Shown here: piece after piece, positions 22,376-34,154 of the stretch
How positions within the stretch are numbered: the stretch's first letter is position 1
Layout of the letters: each line of letters starts with the position of its first letter
The notes under the pieces: generated by a model
Seen by the model: the letters and a program-made list of their open reading frames with translations, nothing else
The model's database searches: none
What the model was told of the DNA's origin: nothing
Position numbers and translations under genes: made by a program
Assembly: GCF_949987515.2 (NCBI RefSeq)
Contig: NC_082694.2
Location: 60,262,080 to 60,326,079 of the forward strand
Direction: 5' to 3'
DNA length: 64,000 nt
Origin: Delphinus delphis
Taxonomy: Eukaryota > Chordata > Mammalia > Artiodactyla > Delphinidae

Positions 22376-25095
22376 AGAACTTAAAAACTTCAAAACTACA
22401 TTTAAATATCCCTTTGTTTGTTAAGTCCTGTGAAAAAGTAAATTTCACCCCCAGAGACCACTTTGTTTCCTGACAGCTTTAGAAGAAGCAGTTCCCTCCT
22501 TTCCTAAAACAAGGCTGCTCTCTGGGTTCTTTACATCCTAGACAAACAAGAATCTTTGAGCAGCTCCAGTACAGTGTGGGCTGCAGGCCGCCTTCCTAAG
22601 CATTCCAGACTCCCACGGATGCGGCTCCCAGCAGCTCCCAAACTGCTGGAGAGGAGTGAGGCTGTGAGCTTTCCTGCAGGGCTCACCAGGTCCCAAAACC
22701 TTCTAGAAGGGGTTTTCCTTGGCTACTGAACACTTACAGCTCAGGAAGAGGTCAAACTTGATGCACATTGCAGAATGAACCCCTGGAAACAGCTAAATTG
22801 CCTTATCGTGTGAAGAGCAGAGATGTGTCTTAAGAAAAATAAAAATACGAGTGAAGCCAGAAGGCATGTTGCTAACAACATGCTGAATTAAGTAAGAGAA
22901 AGACTATGCTTGTTGCCAGTGCTGAGGCAGGAAATAGCTCCTTTTCCTTTAACTAATCTCTTTGTTTACATCACTTCCTTTGCTCCATAGGACTGGCTCA
23001 GAGAAGGCCTGTTTTTCTGTTACGTTTTGGTTTTCTTGGTCAGTAGGATTTGGTCCCGTTGAGCCTCAGCCCAGGGAGCCCCATGGCCAAAGCCATTGTT
23101 GTGAGTCACAGCAGACTCAGTGCAGAATGAAGGGCGCAGACAGCAAAGGCCAGCGACACATCTGCTCCCCAGTTGGGAGAGCACCTGCCTGGTCCACCGT
23201 CACGGTCCCTGCCCATGGCTGCCGGCTGAGCCAGGCGGGGCTGACCTGCCTGTTGGTGGGGGCAGTGGGGATTGGAGGAGACTCGTCAGCCTTTCTCACA
23301 TTTGTTGTCGGATTCTTGGCACTGTGTTTGATGAATGTCGAATACAAAAATGAGAGGATGAGGAAACAACAGACGATTTCCAAAGAGGACTAGACAGATT
23401 TCTCTATCTCAGCCTTTTCACACACATACTCATAGATGCCTTCAAAGTTTGGGGGGAGGGAGGCAGAGAGAGGGAGAGACAGAGAATGATAAATCACAGG
23501 GTTCTCCATGGGCTGAAATCACTGATGGCTGCCTAGGAGGTGAAGGAAGATCCCAGCCCCCGTCACCACGGCTCAGAGGTGTCAGGCGCATCACCTGCCC
23601 ACTTCCTCCGTTCATTCCTTAGAGTGTGGAGACGTAAGAGCAGGCCATCGTGAATGGCTCTAGACCAGCAAGGCAATGTGTACCCTCGTTGTTCCTCAGC
23701 CATGGTCTCCTGCCCCAGAGCGCCCCTGGGGAAGTGTGTAAAGTCTCGCTCTTTTCAAAGTTGGTTCTTTTTCTCTTTAATTCCAAGAACCCACTGGTTT
23801 GAGCTCCAGTTTGTCCACGTCGTGACATCTGGGGACATGAGGGGGCTCTACCTCTACCCAGCATTGTTGGTCAAGGGTGAGGAGAGAAGGCCCAGGAGCC
23901 AATGTGCACAGGAGAACTGGGGGATGGGGGGAGGGGGGCAGTGCCCAGCCCATTTAACCCCTTCCTTCCCACTCTGCTCTCTTCCTGGAAGAGGCATGTC
24001 GTGACAATACCCAAGCTCAGTCCATCTGAACATTCATGCCTCTTGGCACCGCAGATGCCCCAGATGAAGAAAACGGCCCATCCCGTGTGCGATGGAGAGA
24101 TCCTACTTCATATACACTTTCCTGCCTTCCAACAACAGAAGAAAAATCACTGTTCTTTTGGCTCAGAAGCCCTCTTTAAAGGGTTCATTATTTCACAGGC
24201 TGCTTACTATATACTCTGCACCACATTCAATAAAACTTCATGTAACTGTCTTTGAAATTAACAGCCACCTCTCATGCTTCTCAAGTTATTAAAGACGTTG
24301 GCATGGCGGAGAGACTGTAAACTTTCTATACTGGTGATTAGTCAGCGGGACTACATCCCACCAAATCCCCCAGAGCGTTCCTAACAAAAAGTTCCTTGTG
24401 ACCCAAGCACCAATTTTTCTTTCCTGTCTGTTCATTCTAATTCCACTCAATTACTCCTGAGCAAGCTGTTTTATTCCTGTAAACTCATGTTTTTTACTGG
24501 AGCCTGTCAGGAGGCCTGAAGTGGAGGCTGATATTATGTAGGATGTTTTGAGACTCATTAAAACACTTTAAAACAATCACCTATTGTGATATTCACAGGC
24601 CTAAATAGGGTGGCTGTGCCTGGGCCATTTGGAGCCTGGATCGTTTTATTTATTTGCTATTAAAAGTTTCAGGTTAGAAAAGCTTGGCTTGCTACAAAAA
24701 TTTTGGACCTGGGAACCCAGGACCTGGTCTGGGCTCCTGGAGGGTTCTGGGCAAGGATCTGAAAGTAAACGGATTACGTGTGTGTATGTTGGTGGGGAGG
24801 GGGTGTATTCAGGAACAGCTCTGCCTCTGCCTGATGGGCTGAGCAGGGATGGGAATCAGCAGGCAGCCTCAAGTAGCCAGAGAGATTTGCCCCCTAGTAG
24901 AGAAGGAGATTTCCCTAAGAGAGTGTAAGAACAGTTTTCCTCTGAAGATGGAAAGGTCCCCTGCTGTGTCACATTTAGTCCATCATTATTCCATCATTAT
25001 TCGTACGCAGTCAGTGAACAATTTGCATGAACAAGGCACCAGGCTAGATTACCTGAGGTGGTAAAGCAGGTAACTCTGTAGTTCTTGCATCATTA
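22376..25095. other. Repeat-poor unassigned DNA
   Basis: About 2.7 kb without a recognisable repeat. A 143-codon frame at 22962-23393 follows a pyrimidine-rich stretch ending 'ctttgctccatag', but its translation resembles nothing I know and an 88-codon frame lies antisense to it. A purine tract is at 23451-23487. No gene is called. Confidence 0.4.
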
Positions 25096-25098
25096 GAT

Positions 25099-25329
25099 GA
25101 GGGGGTCCCTTTTTTTTTTTTTTTTTTTGCGGTACACGGGCCTCTCGCTGTTGTGACCTCTCCCGTTGCGGAGCACAGGCTCCGGACGCGCAGGCTCAGT
25201 GGCCACGGCTCACGGGCCCAGCCGCTCCACGGCACGTGGGATCCTCCCGGACCGGGGCACGAACCCGTGTCCCCTGCATCGGCAGGCGGACTCCCAACCA
25301 CTGCGCCACCAGGGAAGCCCGAGGGGTCC
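25099..25329 (-). mobile_element. CHR-1 SINE (minus strand)
   Basis: A full-length CHR-1 at 25110-25320 in reverse orientation, with a T-run of 19 at 25110-25128 as its poly(A). Box B is the complement of GGGCACGAACC at 25255-25265. The flanking repeats GAGGGGGTCC (25099-25108) and GAGGGGTCC (25321-25329) differ by one G. Frames on both strands across it are SINE sequence. Confidence 0.95.
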
Positions 25330-26211
25330 ATTTTATTGATGGCATGAGGAGCATCAAGTGCAGCCACAGCTCTGGGCCTGAGAGGGACCAAAACGGTTCA
25401 GTCTGTCTGCCTACCTTCCCAGCTGCCTTTTGCTTCCACTCTGGTCTTCTGACTGCCCACAGTTTCCTCTGCTACAAGCATCTACTCCTGATTGACCATT
25501 GGCAGGAGCTCAGCCTAGACAGCCCCTGGGTTTGGAGGCTGACTTCTGTGCTAGAGCACAGAATCCAACAAGGAAGCGGTGCTCGACCTGGGGTGGAAAT
25601 AAACGATTCTTGATTTCCAAGTCCCAAGATCTGGAATTTCTTCTGGGGGAAAAAATTCTCCTTTCTTCAGTGATTCTAAGATGCTCTGTGATTTCAGTGT
25701 TTGCCATGGTCACAAGGCATTGCTCAGATAAAGGCCAGGTCACCCCAGCTCACTGCATACATCACCTCACACACTTCTAGAACACGGTGTTCCCACAAGT
25801 GTCACATCTGTTTGCAGCATGCCATCTTAACTCCAAGCTGGAGATGGTAGGATCAGCCAGAAGCAACCCAGGCAGGGGGAAGTAAGGCTGGAGGTCCAGA
25901 GCCATGTGCCATCCGGCAGGTCACTTCTCCTTTCTTTGACAACATAAAGAGGATGAAGTACTCAGCCTTTCCCATGCTGTGTTCTTCAGGCAGTGAGATG
26001 CTAGTCTATGCTCCAAGAGAAGCATAGACTGGTCATGTACTTAGGGAAACACTGCCCACTACATCCCCAGCTCCTAGACTGCCTTCTTGCTACCATGAGA
26101 TTAAAAAGTGATGGACTAACTGATCTTCAAGATCCCTTCTAACTCTTGAAATTCTAGGATGCAATGGACAGGGAACTTAAATGCAAAAAGTTATAAGGCA
26201 TTTGCCAGAGG
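25330..26211. other. Unassigned DNA with a MIR-like tail
   Basis: No gene is visible. Around 26097-26160, 'agattaaaaagtgatggact', then 'tcaagatcccttctaactct', then 'tgaaattctaggatgc' resembles the 3' end of a MIR3-type SINE. Confidence 0.4.
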
Positions 26212-26420
26212 CAGTGATTTTCCATCCTGACTGTGTATCATGATCACTTGGGGAAGATATATGCAAAAGAAAACCCACAGGCCTATCTCTCAGCCCGGGG
26301 ATTATGATTCACCAAGTCTGGGATGAGCCCCAGGATCTGCATTTCTAACAACTCACTGGCCAGTGTTGATGTGGGGCAGGCATCACAGCTGATAAGTTGG
26401 GGTCAAGCTGAGAACCAGAC
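26212..26420 (+). repeat. MER5A-like hAT DNA transposon relic
   Basis: It begins 'gcagtgattttccatcctga' and ends 'agctgagaaccagacac', consistent with diverged MER5-type terminal inverted repeats. The inside has 'tcatgatcacttggggaaga', 'tctctcagcccggggattat', 'atgagccccaggatctgcat' and 'ttctaacaactcactggcc'. It is non-autonomous and non-coding. Confidence 0.75.
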
Positions 26421-26573
26421 ACTTTGATGAGGCAATGAAATGAGGAAAGAGCTAAAGCAGGCTTTTAGTTGCTCACTTCTGTTCATTGATTGGGCGCATG
26501 GGTGACTGTGCCTGATATGTTTTTAGAATATACTTTACCAGAAGTCAACAATTTAAGATTCAGTGAGGCAGAA

Positions 26574-26596
26574 TTTGTTTTGTTTTGTTTTGTTTT
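26574..26596 (+). repeat. (TTTTG)n microsatellite
   Basis: About four and a half units of a TTTTG pentanucleotide repeat. Confidence 0.9.
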
Positions 26597-27220
26597 AAAC
26601 CTCCGACTGACCCTCAAACCCTCAAACATCCCCAGGGCAAACATCTTACAGCTTAACTGATAGGTAGACATTGCCTGGAACCAGAGGGAAAGCGATGCTG
26701 GCTGCCCACCCTAGGAGTGTTGGGGGGCTGAGAGGAGAAGGGTCCCTGTGAATGGTGGCCTCTTCGGTGTCTGCTGGCTACAAGCCAAGCTGACCCAGCC
26801 TTCTGTCCAGGGGATCAGAGCTTCAGGACAGAGAAAAAAGGGGGTCAAAAAGGAAACCAGATCAGCTTTCCGGGCCAGCGAGGCTAGTGCTCATGAACCA
26901 GACGAGTTTCTGAGTGAGGAAACAGCCTTGACCCCCTGCATCGCTGGCCCACATATGCACACACACAGGAGAGCAGCTGGGCTGCTGGCCAGTGCTGCCT
27001 ACTGACTGGGGGAGTCTGGTCCTGCTTAGGAGGACAAGCCAAAAGTGATGAATCGTATCTCAACTGAAGTTCAAGGTGAAGGGCAAGCCCAGAAAATAAG
27101 TCTTATTCCTAATACTCCCTCTCATATATTTGACAATCCAGACAAGTTGGATGACTTGCTATTTTGACAGATCCTGTTCTCCTCCCGCTGTGAGCATTCG
27201 CTTCTGTTTTTTTTCTCCCC
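26597..27220. other. Unassigned intergenic DNA
   Basis: No gene or confident repeat is visible. The 85-codon frame at 26748-27005 has no recognisable domain. Confidence 0.4.
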
Positions 27221-27224
27221 ACGC

Positions 27225-27500
27225 CTGTCTGTTGGGCTCCTACACATACTTCAAGGCCTATGTCAGATGCCTCCTCCACTGATTTTCCCATTAGATGCAG
27301 TGACATCACTCCCCTCTGGAGTTGCCAGAGTTAACTGTTTGTATCTATCATCTGGCATTTTCTTACACGGTCATACCTCCTTCTTCTGTAAACCCCTGGA
27401 GAGTGGAGACTGGGTCTTATGTCTCCCTCTAGTCCCAGCATCTTCAACATCGTGCTTCGTACACAACAGGTAACCAGGGACTGTTTAAGGAATGCAAGAT
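27225..27500 (+). repeat. L2 LINE 3' region (sense)
   Basis: The L2 3' order is visible: 'ttcaaggcctatgtcagatg', 'cctcctccactgattttccc', 'cccctggagagtggagactg', 'ggtcttatgtctccctctag' and 'gtgcttcgtacacaacaggt'. It is old and 5' truncated. Confidence 0.7.
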
Positions 27501-27954
27501 GTTGATTGTAGACAGTAATTGTAAAGCATTACGGCCCTAACTACCTGTCAGTGGGCGGTCCTCGGCACTCCCTCCATCTCTGCAGCATTGAGCCATCATC
27601 AAGCATGCAGCGCGACACTGGCAGACGGCTGGCCTCCTGAGCAGAGCCAGGGTCTTGACTGGAGGGTCTTGACGTGGTGTTGATACTCTGGGCTGCATTG
27701 CTTTTGGGATCCTCCTCAACAAATAATCTAAAAAAGGAAATTTATTCTGCTGGGAATTCAACTTGGGTGTGTATATGGACCATATTTTGCAACAGATGAG
27801 TAAATTATCTGATTAATAGAATTGACCATTTGTCATAATGTAACACATTATTCCCATCTTTATTGTTTAGAGTTTTCAAGCTTATAAATCTTACCTCCTT
27901 AAGAAGGATCAAGCTCCCTAGAAACAGAATCAGCAGTTTATACAATGGTCGAAA

Positions 27955-28075
27955 AGCCATGGGTATTGGAGTCAGACAGATCTGGATTCGAAGCTTTGTT
28001 TCATCGCTTCATAGCCAGGTACTTTGGGCAGGTCACTGCATTTCTCTGAGCGAGTTTCCTAATTTATAAACTACC
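27955..28075 (+). repeat. MIR SINE (sense copy)
   Basis: Sense MIR: 'tggagtcagacagatctgga', 'ttcgaagctttgtttcatcg', 'gggcaggtcactgcatttct' and 'ctgagcgagtttcctaattt'. Confidence 0.8.
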
Positions 28076-28321
28076 ACTGTTATACTAACCGTGCAAATTT
28101 CTGGCATGTTCCCTGTCACCAAGGAGGCATTCCACGCCTGCCCTCCCTTCTCTCCTACTTCTTTACTCTTCCTGAAAAATACACAGATGCGCCAAGATTC
28201 CCCCCACCATGTTTTCTGAACCAAAACTTGAGGGGACATGATTCTGGGGCACTTATAGGGAGGATCAAACAAAATATTAGATATTAAGACTGTCTCAGGA
28301 AATGCATATGGCCACTCTATG

Positions 28322-28551
28322 AAGATTACTTGTTCAGGGGCTTCCCTGGTGGCGCAGTGGTTGAGGGTCCGCCTGCCGATGCCGGGGACACGGGTTCGTG
28401 TCCTGGTCCGGGAAGATCCCACATGCCACGGAGTGGCTGGGCCTGTGAGCCATGGCCGCTGAGCCTGTGCTCCGCAACAGGAGAGGCCACAACAGTGAGA
28501 GGCCCACGTACCACAAAAAAAAAAAAAAAAAAAAAAAAGATTACTTGTTCA
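28322..28551 (+). mobile_element. CHR-1 SINE with 15-bp target-site duplication and internal deletion
   Basis: A CHR-1 at 28337-28536, flanked by identical 15-bp repeats AAGATTACTTGTTCA at 28322-28336 and 28537-28551. Box B is GGTTCGTGTCC at 28393-28403. Compared with the copies at 4.0 and 14.1 kb it lacks about 15 bp: 'gctgagcctg' runs straight into 'tgctccgcaac' without the 'cgtccggagcc' segment. The tail is a clean A-run of over 20. The deletion between short 'gagcctg' repeats could be a copy-specific or a subfamily feature. Confidence 0.96.
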
Positions 28552-31500
28552 TTTGAATGAAACAAAAATAAAAACAATTCCAAAGCAACTTCTGCAGCAT
28601 ATCAAACTTTTAACACAATTACCAAGTCGCCACTTCACTCTGGGCCATGTAGACAGAGTGGAGGAGGGGACAGGAAGGCCATCCCGCTGCTCTGAGAGGC
28701 ACCCTCCTGGGTTTATCACCTAAGACCTGCTTATCTGAATGACTCAGAGGAGAAGGTTTACAAGCCATCCATCTACCTGCTGACTCTTGGGTCATGGTGT
28801 CCCGTTTTCCACGTGTACTCTGTTCACCTCTTGTTCTGCAACGTTTGCCTCAGAAGTACTTGAGGAAATTAGACATCCAGCAACAGTAAGCTCTGCTATT
28901 TGTTCTATAGCCAGAGACTTGAATTAAGAAAAAAAAAAAAAAAAGAGCTTACACGGGCCTTGGGTATATCCAGTAGCTGGAATTTCCCACTGCTGGAAAC
29001 CTAATGAAATAGTCTCAATACAGCATTTTATAGATCCTGTAGCAGGAGCTGAATTACCCTGAAAGGACCAGAGAAGGAGGCAGGAAGAAAGCCTGTTTGA
29101 TGACCAATCTCTTCTAAACTGAATGGCTGTTTTTATCTTGGTGTATGTGTAGTTATTTTCTTATTGATGATAAGGTGGGATTTTTTTCCCCCAGAGTTTC
29201 AAAGAAAAGAGAGGCACATCTTCAATTCACTACCCAGGGAACAGTAAGCAGGGTTCCTCTTCCAAAATTTCAATCCAAAAAGCGGCCAGCAGTGTTCTGA
29301 AACAGCCCTCCTGTGGGCACACCATGAAATAGTGGACTTTGTTTTGACTGGGACCTGTGGAAACAGACTTTTGGTGCTGCATCCCTTAAACACATGGTGT
29401 TCTGAATACGGCTTTGACGGTTGTTAGCCGAAGTGGATTTAACATGCAGCCTCGAAACCAGCAGCTGTCTTTGCCACAGACGTTGACCCTGTCCTGTGTA
29501 CAGACAGCCATCGGGTCTAATTACCCTGAGCATTTGCCATAGTGTGGAATAAATGTGGCAGCTTCCCACTGGGGATGTTTCTGTGACACAGTGGACTGGA
29601 TTCAGCCCAGAAAAGAATAGTTGTGGTGTACAGTCCAGCCCAACTGCCCATTCCCTCTCCTTGACCTACCCTTTGTGGGAAGCCAGGAATGCCAAATATT
29701 TCTTGTCGCTCTGCCCAGGCCTTTGCCTTATTTACAGTGCCCCCCAATGTCCCGGCCTCAGCCCCAGCCCTGTCTCATTTCCTGTGGCAGCTCAGGCGTT
29801 CCTTCTCTCTCTCCTTGAATGGTTGTATTTCTGTTTAAGATGGTACATCCCAGGTATTTCAAATGAAGAGAGACAGAAACATAAAATGACGTCCACTGAA
29901 TAGGAAGCCGTGCTCCGGCGAGGATAATGCACTATTCCCAAGTAAAAGACTTCCTTGATGTTGACAAACTGTATCAGAGTTTCTAGGCTGTAGATAAAAT
30001 AATTTTTTTCAAAAAGTTAAATGAGACAGAGTCAGGCAAAGGCAGACCAAATGAACATGAGGTGGAAGATGGATGGGGAACATCTTTAAAGAACCACTGG
30101 CCACTCTGTGTGTTTTGTTTCCTGAAGGGCAGAATTAAGCCCTTAGATCAGGTCTTTCATTTTCGGGTTTCTTTTCTAATTCTAGAATCTCCTCTAACCA
30201 CACTGGGACAGCAAAGTGGGAATATAATTCCTTCTGTAGTTACTGCTACACACTTATGAGGACAGTGTCTTCAACAAATCTGTTTTGCCCCAAAATACAT
30301 TCTCAAAGTCATTTCCAGGCAGTATAACCCTGGAGGTGGGGCTTCAGAGAAGCTATAAATGTTTTAATTGCAAACCTAGTAAAGAGAAAATGCAGGCATC
30401 CTGAACAGGCCTCCTCTGGGTAGCGTAGCCCTGTGTCCCAGTTTGCCTGGGGCGCGCTCCATTCATGTCTGTTGACCTGGTGTGCTGATTAATAGTGCCC
30501 TCTTTCAAAAGTGTCTAGTTTGGATGATAAATTTTATGCGCATCCTGCCTATATCACCATTTCTGATGTCTATTACAAACATTGTATACAAATAATGGTT
30601 CTTCCGCCGTTCTGGCAGTTGGCCTGGCTCTCCGGAAGGGAGGGATGACATCTGAGCACACGGGTGGCACAGTGGTCTCAGAGGTCACCGTGCTGCTCAT
30701 CCCTCGGGGCAGGTCCTGAGCTTTGCAGCTAGCTGCTGGCTGCATGCTGCAAATCAGATATTTTTTCTTTTTTCTTTTTGAGATTTTTTTTTAAAAAAAC
30801 TTGCACTTGAAAATAAGACACTTGGTTTCAGAACAGAAGACAAATCAGACCTCTGGGTTTCTTCTTCCCTGTCTCAATCCCTCATTCTCACCAAGACTCC
30901 TCTACTCCACCAACATCTGCAGTGTAGACAGTGACCTTGTTGGCTAAGGGCCCCTCAGTCCAGTTTCCCTTCCTTGCCAGGTTGGGTGGAACCTCCTTAG
31001 GTAAAAAGAAAAATAACACCCATGCATAAAAAAAAAATAAATTAATTAAAAAAGAAAACACCCACACATCTTTATCAGCAAATGTCAAAAACACATCGGG
31101 AGTTTGGCCTGTGCATTACTGCTTGCCCAGCTGAGCTACTGAAATCGTTTGGAATTCTATGTGGGTTTTTAGGTGGTTGGAGAAACTCTGGAGACTAGGG
31201 AAGAAAAGCAGAGAAAAGATTGATTCATAGCTGTATCCTAGACTCTGGGCCCAAGGTGTGAACATTTGCCTAATGAATATGTGAATAATTGTATTGGTGG
31301 GGGGAGATTTTCATCCACTCTCAATTATTTTTAATACATTAGAGAGTTTGTAAGATAAAAAATAATAACAAATAATAATAACAAAAATCCATAGTGACAT
31401 ATGTAGTCATTTGGGGACATTTTTCCTAAAGATATAGCACTTGAATGTAGTTCACTTTAGTCCTTAGGCAAAGCTGATTTAAAATTCTGACAGTGTACAT

Positions 31501-31770
31501 ACAAAATTAATATGCAAAAAAACCCTGTTCGATTTGTGCTAGTTTGTATTTTAATTGGGGTTAATTTTAAATGGATTGCAGATTGCACCTGTGGTGCCGC
31601 AAAATGCCTTGTTAACTTCCAAACTAGCCATGACATTGATGGACACGAGACAGATGCAGGGTCTGTTACCAAGACTTGCCTGCCAGATCTCACTCTTGAA
31701 TTTAGGGTGACATTGCACAGAAGAAATGGTTTTGGTTAAATTCTAGGGCTAAAAGAAATAAAAAATAAAT
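28552..31770. other. Unassigned, repeat-poor DNA
   Basis: About 3.2 kb with no gene and no confident interspersed repeat. An isolated A-run is at 28929-28944, T-rich and A-rich simple sequence near 30765-30800 and 31029-31056, and AAT-rich sequence near 31358-31387. The open frames are under 120 codons, overlap, and resemble no family. Confidence 0.4.
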
Positions 31771-31777
31771 TGTCAGA

Positions 31778-31812
31778 CCACATCCATTTGCATCAAATCC
31801 ACATCCATTTGC
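31778..31812 (+). repeat. 21-bp-period direct repeat
   Basis: CCACATCCATTTGC occurs at 31778-31791 and again at 31799-31812, a local duplication with a period of 21 bp. Confidence 0.85.
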
Positions 31813-32842
31813 CTGTACTATATGATATCTAAATAGAATAAGATACAGGAGCACTGAGAAAATAAAGCATTTTGGTTTTAATGTGAGAATATCTTTTTTT
31901 CCCCCTGTTTTATATCCGAGCAAATGGCTGATGGTTAAACTGTAGACTACATAGAACTGGAAAATTATCAATGGACTTTAAAAATGTCTCTAAATTCTGT
32001 AATCTACTTTGGAGAGAACTTCCAAGGACAGAGGGCATGAACTAATCCACATAAGGAATGAAGACAATGAGAAGAGCTGAAATAAAACTCAAATGGTAAA
32101 CAGTCACACACTGGTAAGGTAAATTGAAACCCAGTTTTTGGCAACTTACAATAAGAGTATATTTGTTTGATAAACAGTTTTTGAACAGCAGCTTTTCATA
32201 TTTTCTTTGCTAGATACTTTATCATCTCCTGTGTTCAACGAACGGCTCCACGTAGCTGCTGTGGCATTCAAGCCACACAGCTCTGTTTGCAGAGCGCGCT
32301 AGTGTTGCTGGACTGCCTGCAGCCAGCCCCTTCCCTTCCTTTTACTAAAGAACGCTCTTGACACCTGACTTGACAGTAGTAGTTTAGAGATCTAACACAC
32401 AACTTTTGTAAATAGATATAATATTCTTGGTGTGACTTGCTGCTCTTTGTAAGAGTCAGTACTATTTCGAAACTAAAAAAAGAAAAGCAATTTATTTTGT
32501 CAATTACAAGTTTTAAGGTTTTTGTTGTTTTCTATTTGCTTCAGAATCCACCAGAGAATTCCTCTATAATGAACCTGGTATGGAATTATTCTTCCCTTTT
32601 TAAAAATAGCTGCTTTATGAAACAACTGGAATGTATTGGAGTTGTTTATGTATACATTTAAAGTGTCTTGGCATGTTTATGTGGTATGGATATTGTTTAC
32701 TCATAGCATCAAAATGGATGTAAAGAATAGTATAACTGGTTAAAAAAAAAAATAGAGTGCTCCTCTTCTAAGGAAATTGCTGTTTCAACCTGGACCAAAT
32801 GGTCTTTCCCTTGGTGCATCACAAATAGCAGATTTATACCAC
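31813..32842. other. Unassigned AT-rich DNA
   Basis: No gene or confident repeat is visible. An A-run lies at about 32742-32752. This stretch ends at the T-run of the SINE/LINE-1 composite. Confidence 0.4.
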
Positions 32843-33037
32843 TTTTTTTTTTTTTTTTTTGCAATACGCGGGCCTCTCACCGTTGCGGAGCACAGGCTCC
32901 AGATGCGCAGGCTCAGCGGCCATGGCTCACGGGCCCAGCCGCTCCGCGGCATGTGGGATCTTCCCGGACCAGGGCACGAACCCGTGTCCCCTGCATCGGC
33001 AGGCGGACTCTCAACCACTGCGCCACCAGGGAAGCCC
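32843..33037 (-). mobile_element. CHR-1 SINE (minus strand) fused to LINE-1 sequence
   Basis: A CHR-1 copy in reverse orientation. The T-run at 32843-32860 is its poly(A), and box B is the complement of GGGCACGAACC at 32972-32982. About 15 bp of the 'gttgtggcctctcc' segment is absent. Its 5' end (33037) directly joins LINE-1 ORF2 sequence of the same orientation, and I find no convincing target-site duplication around the SINE alone. The left flank is not LINE-1. Confidence 0.93.
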
Positions 33038-34150
33038 TGTTTATAGATTTTTTGATGATGGCCATTCTGACAGGTGTGAGGTGATACCTCATTGTAGTTT
33101 TGATTTGCATTTCTCTAATGATTAGTGATGTTGAGCATCCTTCCATGTGTTTGTTGGCAATCTGTATATCTTCTTTGGAGAAATGTCTATTTAGGTCTTC
33201 TGCCCATTTTTGGATTGGGTTGTTTGTTTTTTTGATATTGAGCTGCATAAGTTCCTTGCATATTTTGGAGATTAATCCTTTGTCAGTTGCTTCGGTTGCA
33301 AATATTTTCTCCCATTCTGAGGGTTGTTTTTTCATCTTGTTTATGGTTTTCTTTTCTGTGCAAAAGCTTTTAAGTTTCATTAGGTCCCATTTGTTTATTT
33401 TTGTTTTAATTTCCATTTCTCTAGGAGGTGGGTCAAAAAGGATCTTGCTGTGATTTATGTCATAGAATGTTCTGCCTATGTTTTCCTCTAAGAGTTTTAT
33501 AGTGTCTGGCCTTACATTTAGGTCTTTAATCCATTTTGAGTTTATTTTTGTGTATGGTGTTAGGGAGTGTTCTAATTTCATTCTTTTACATGTAGCTGTC
33601 CTGTTTTCCCAGCACCACTTATTGAAGAGGCTGCCTTTTCTCCATTGTATATTCTTGCCTCCTTTATCAAAGATAAGGTGACCATACATGCATGGGTTTA
33701 TCTCTGGGCTTTCTATCATGTTCCATTGATCTGTATTTCTCTTTTTGTACCATACTGTGTTGATTGCTGTAGCTTTGTAGTATAGTCTGAAGTCCAGGAG
33801 CCTGATTCTTCCAGCTCCATTTTTTCTTTCTCAAGACTGCTTTGGCTATTTGAGGTCTCTTGTGTTTCCATACAAATTGTGAAATTTTTTGTTCTAGTTC
33901 TGTGAAAAATGCCTTTGGTAGCTTGATAGGGATTGCACTGACTCTGTAGATTGCTTTGGGTAGTATAGTCATTTTCACAATATTCATTCTTCCAATCCAA
34001 GAACATGGTATATCTCTCCATCTGTTTGTATCATCTTTAATTTCTTTCATCAGTGTCATAGTTTTCTGCATACAGGTCTTTTGTCTCCTTAGGTAGGTTT
34101 ATTCCTAGGTATTTTATTCTTTTTGTTGCAATGGTAAATGGAAGTGTTTT
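33038..34150 (-). pseudogene. LINE-1 ORF2 internal fragment (minus strand)
   Basis: Antisense LINE-1 ORF2 of about 1.1 kb. Translated on the minus strand it runs from a '...[11 protein letters not shown]'-type segment through '[15 protein letters not shown]', '[19 protein letters not shown]', '[19 protein letters not shown]' and '[10 protein letters not shown]', covering the region after the reverse transcriptase catalytic core. A frameshift near 33.7-33.8 kb separates two open segments. The ORF2 C-terminus and the 3' UTR are missing: sequence stops inside codons for 'IIKKSIN' and the SINE begins. The 268-codon frame at 32913-33719 is this ORF2 reading into SINE sequence. The copy is dead. 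Confidence 0.93.
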
Positions 34151-34154
34151 GCCT

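Noticed and set aside
22962..23393. 143-codon frame after a splice-acceptor-like tract
   Set aside because: No known domain, no matching donor or partner exon, and an 88-codon antisense frame over the same DNA.
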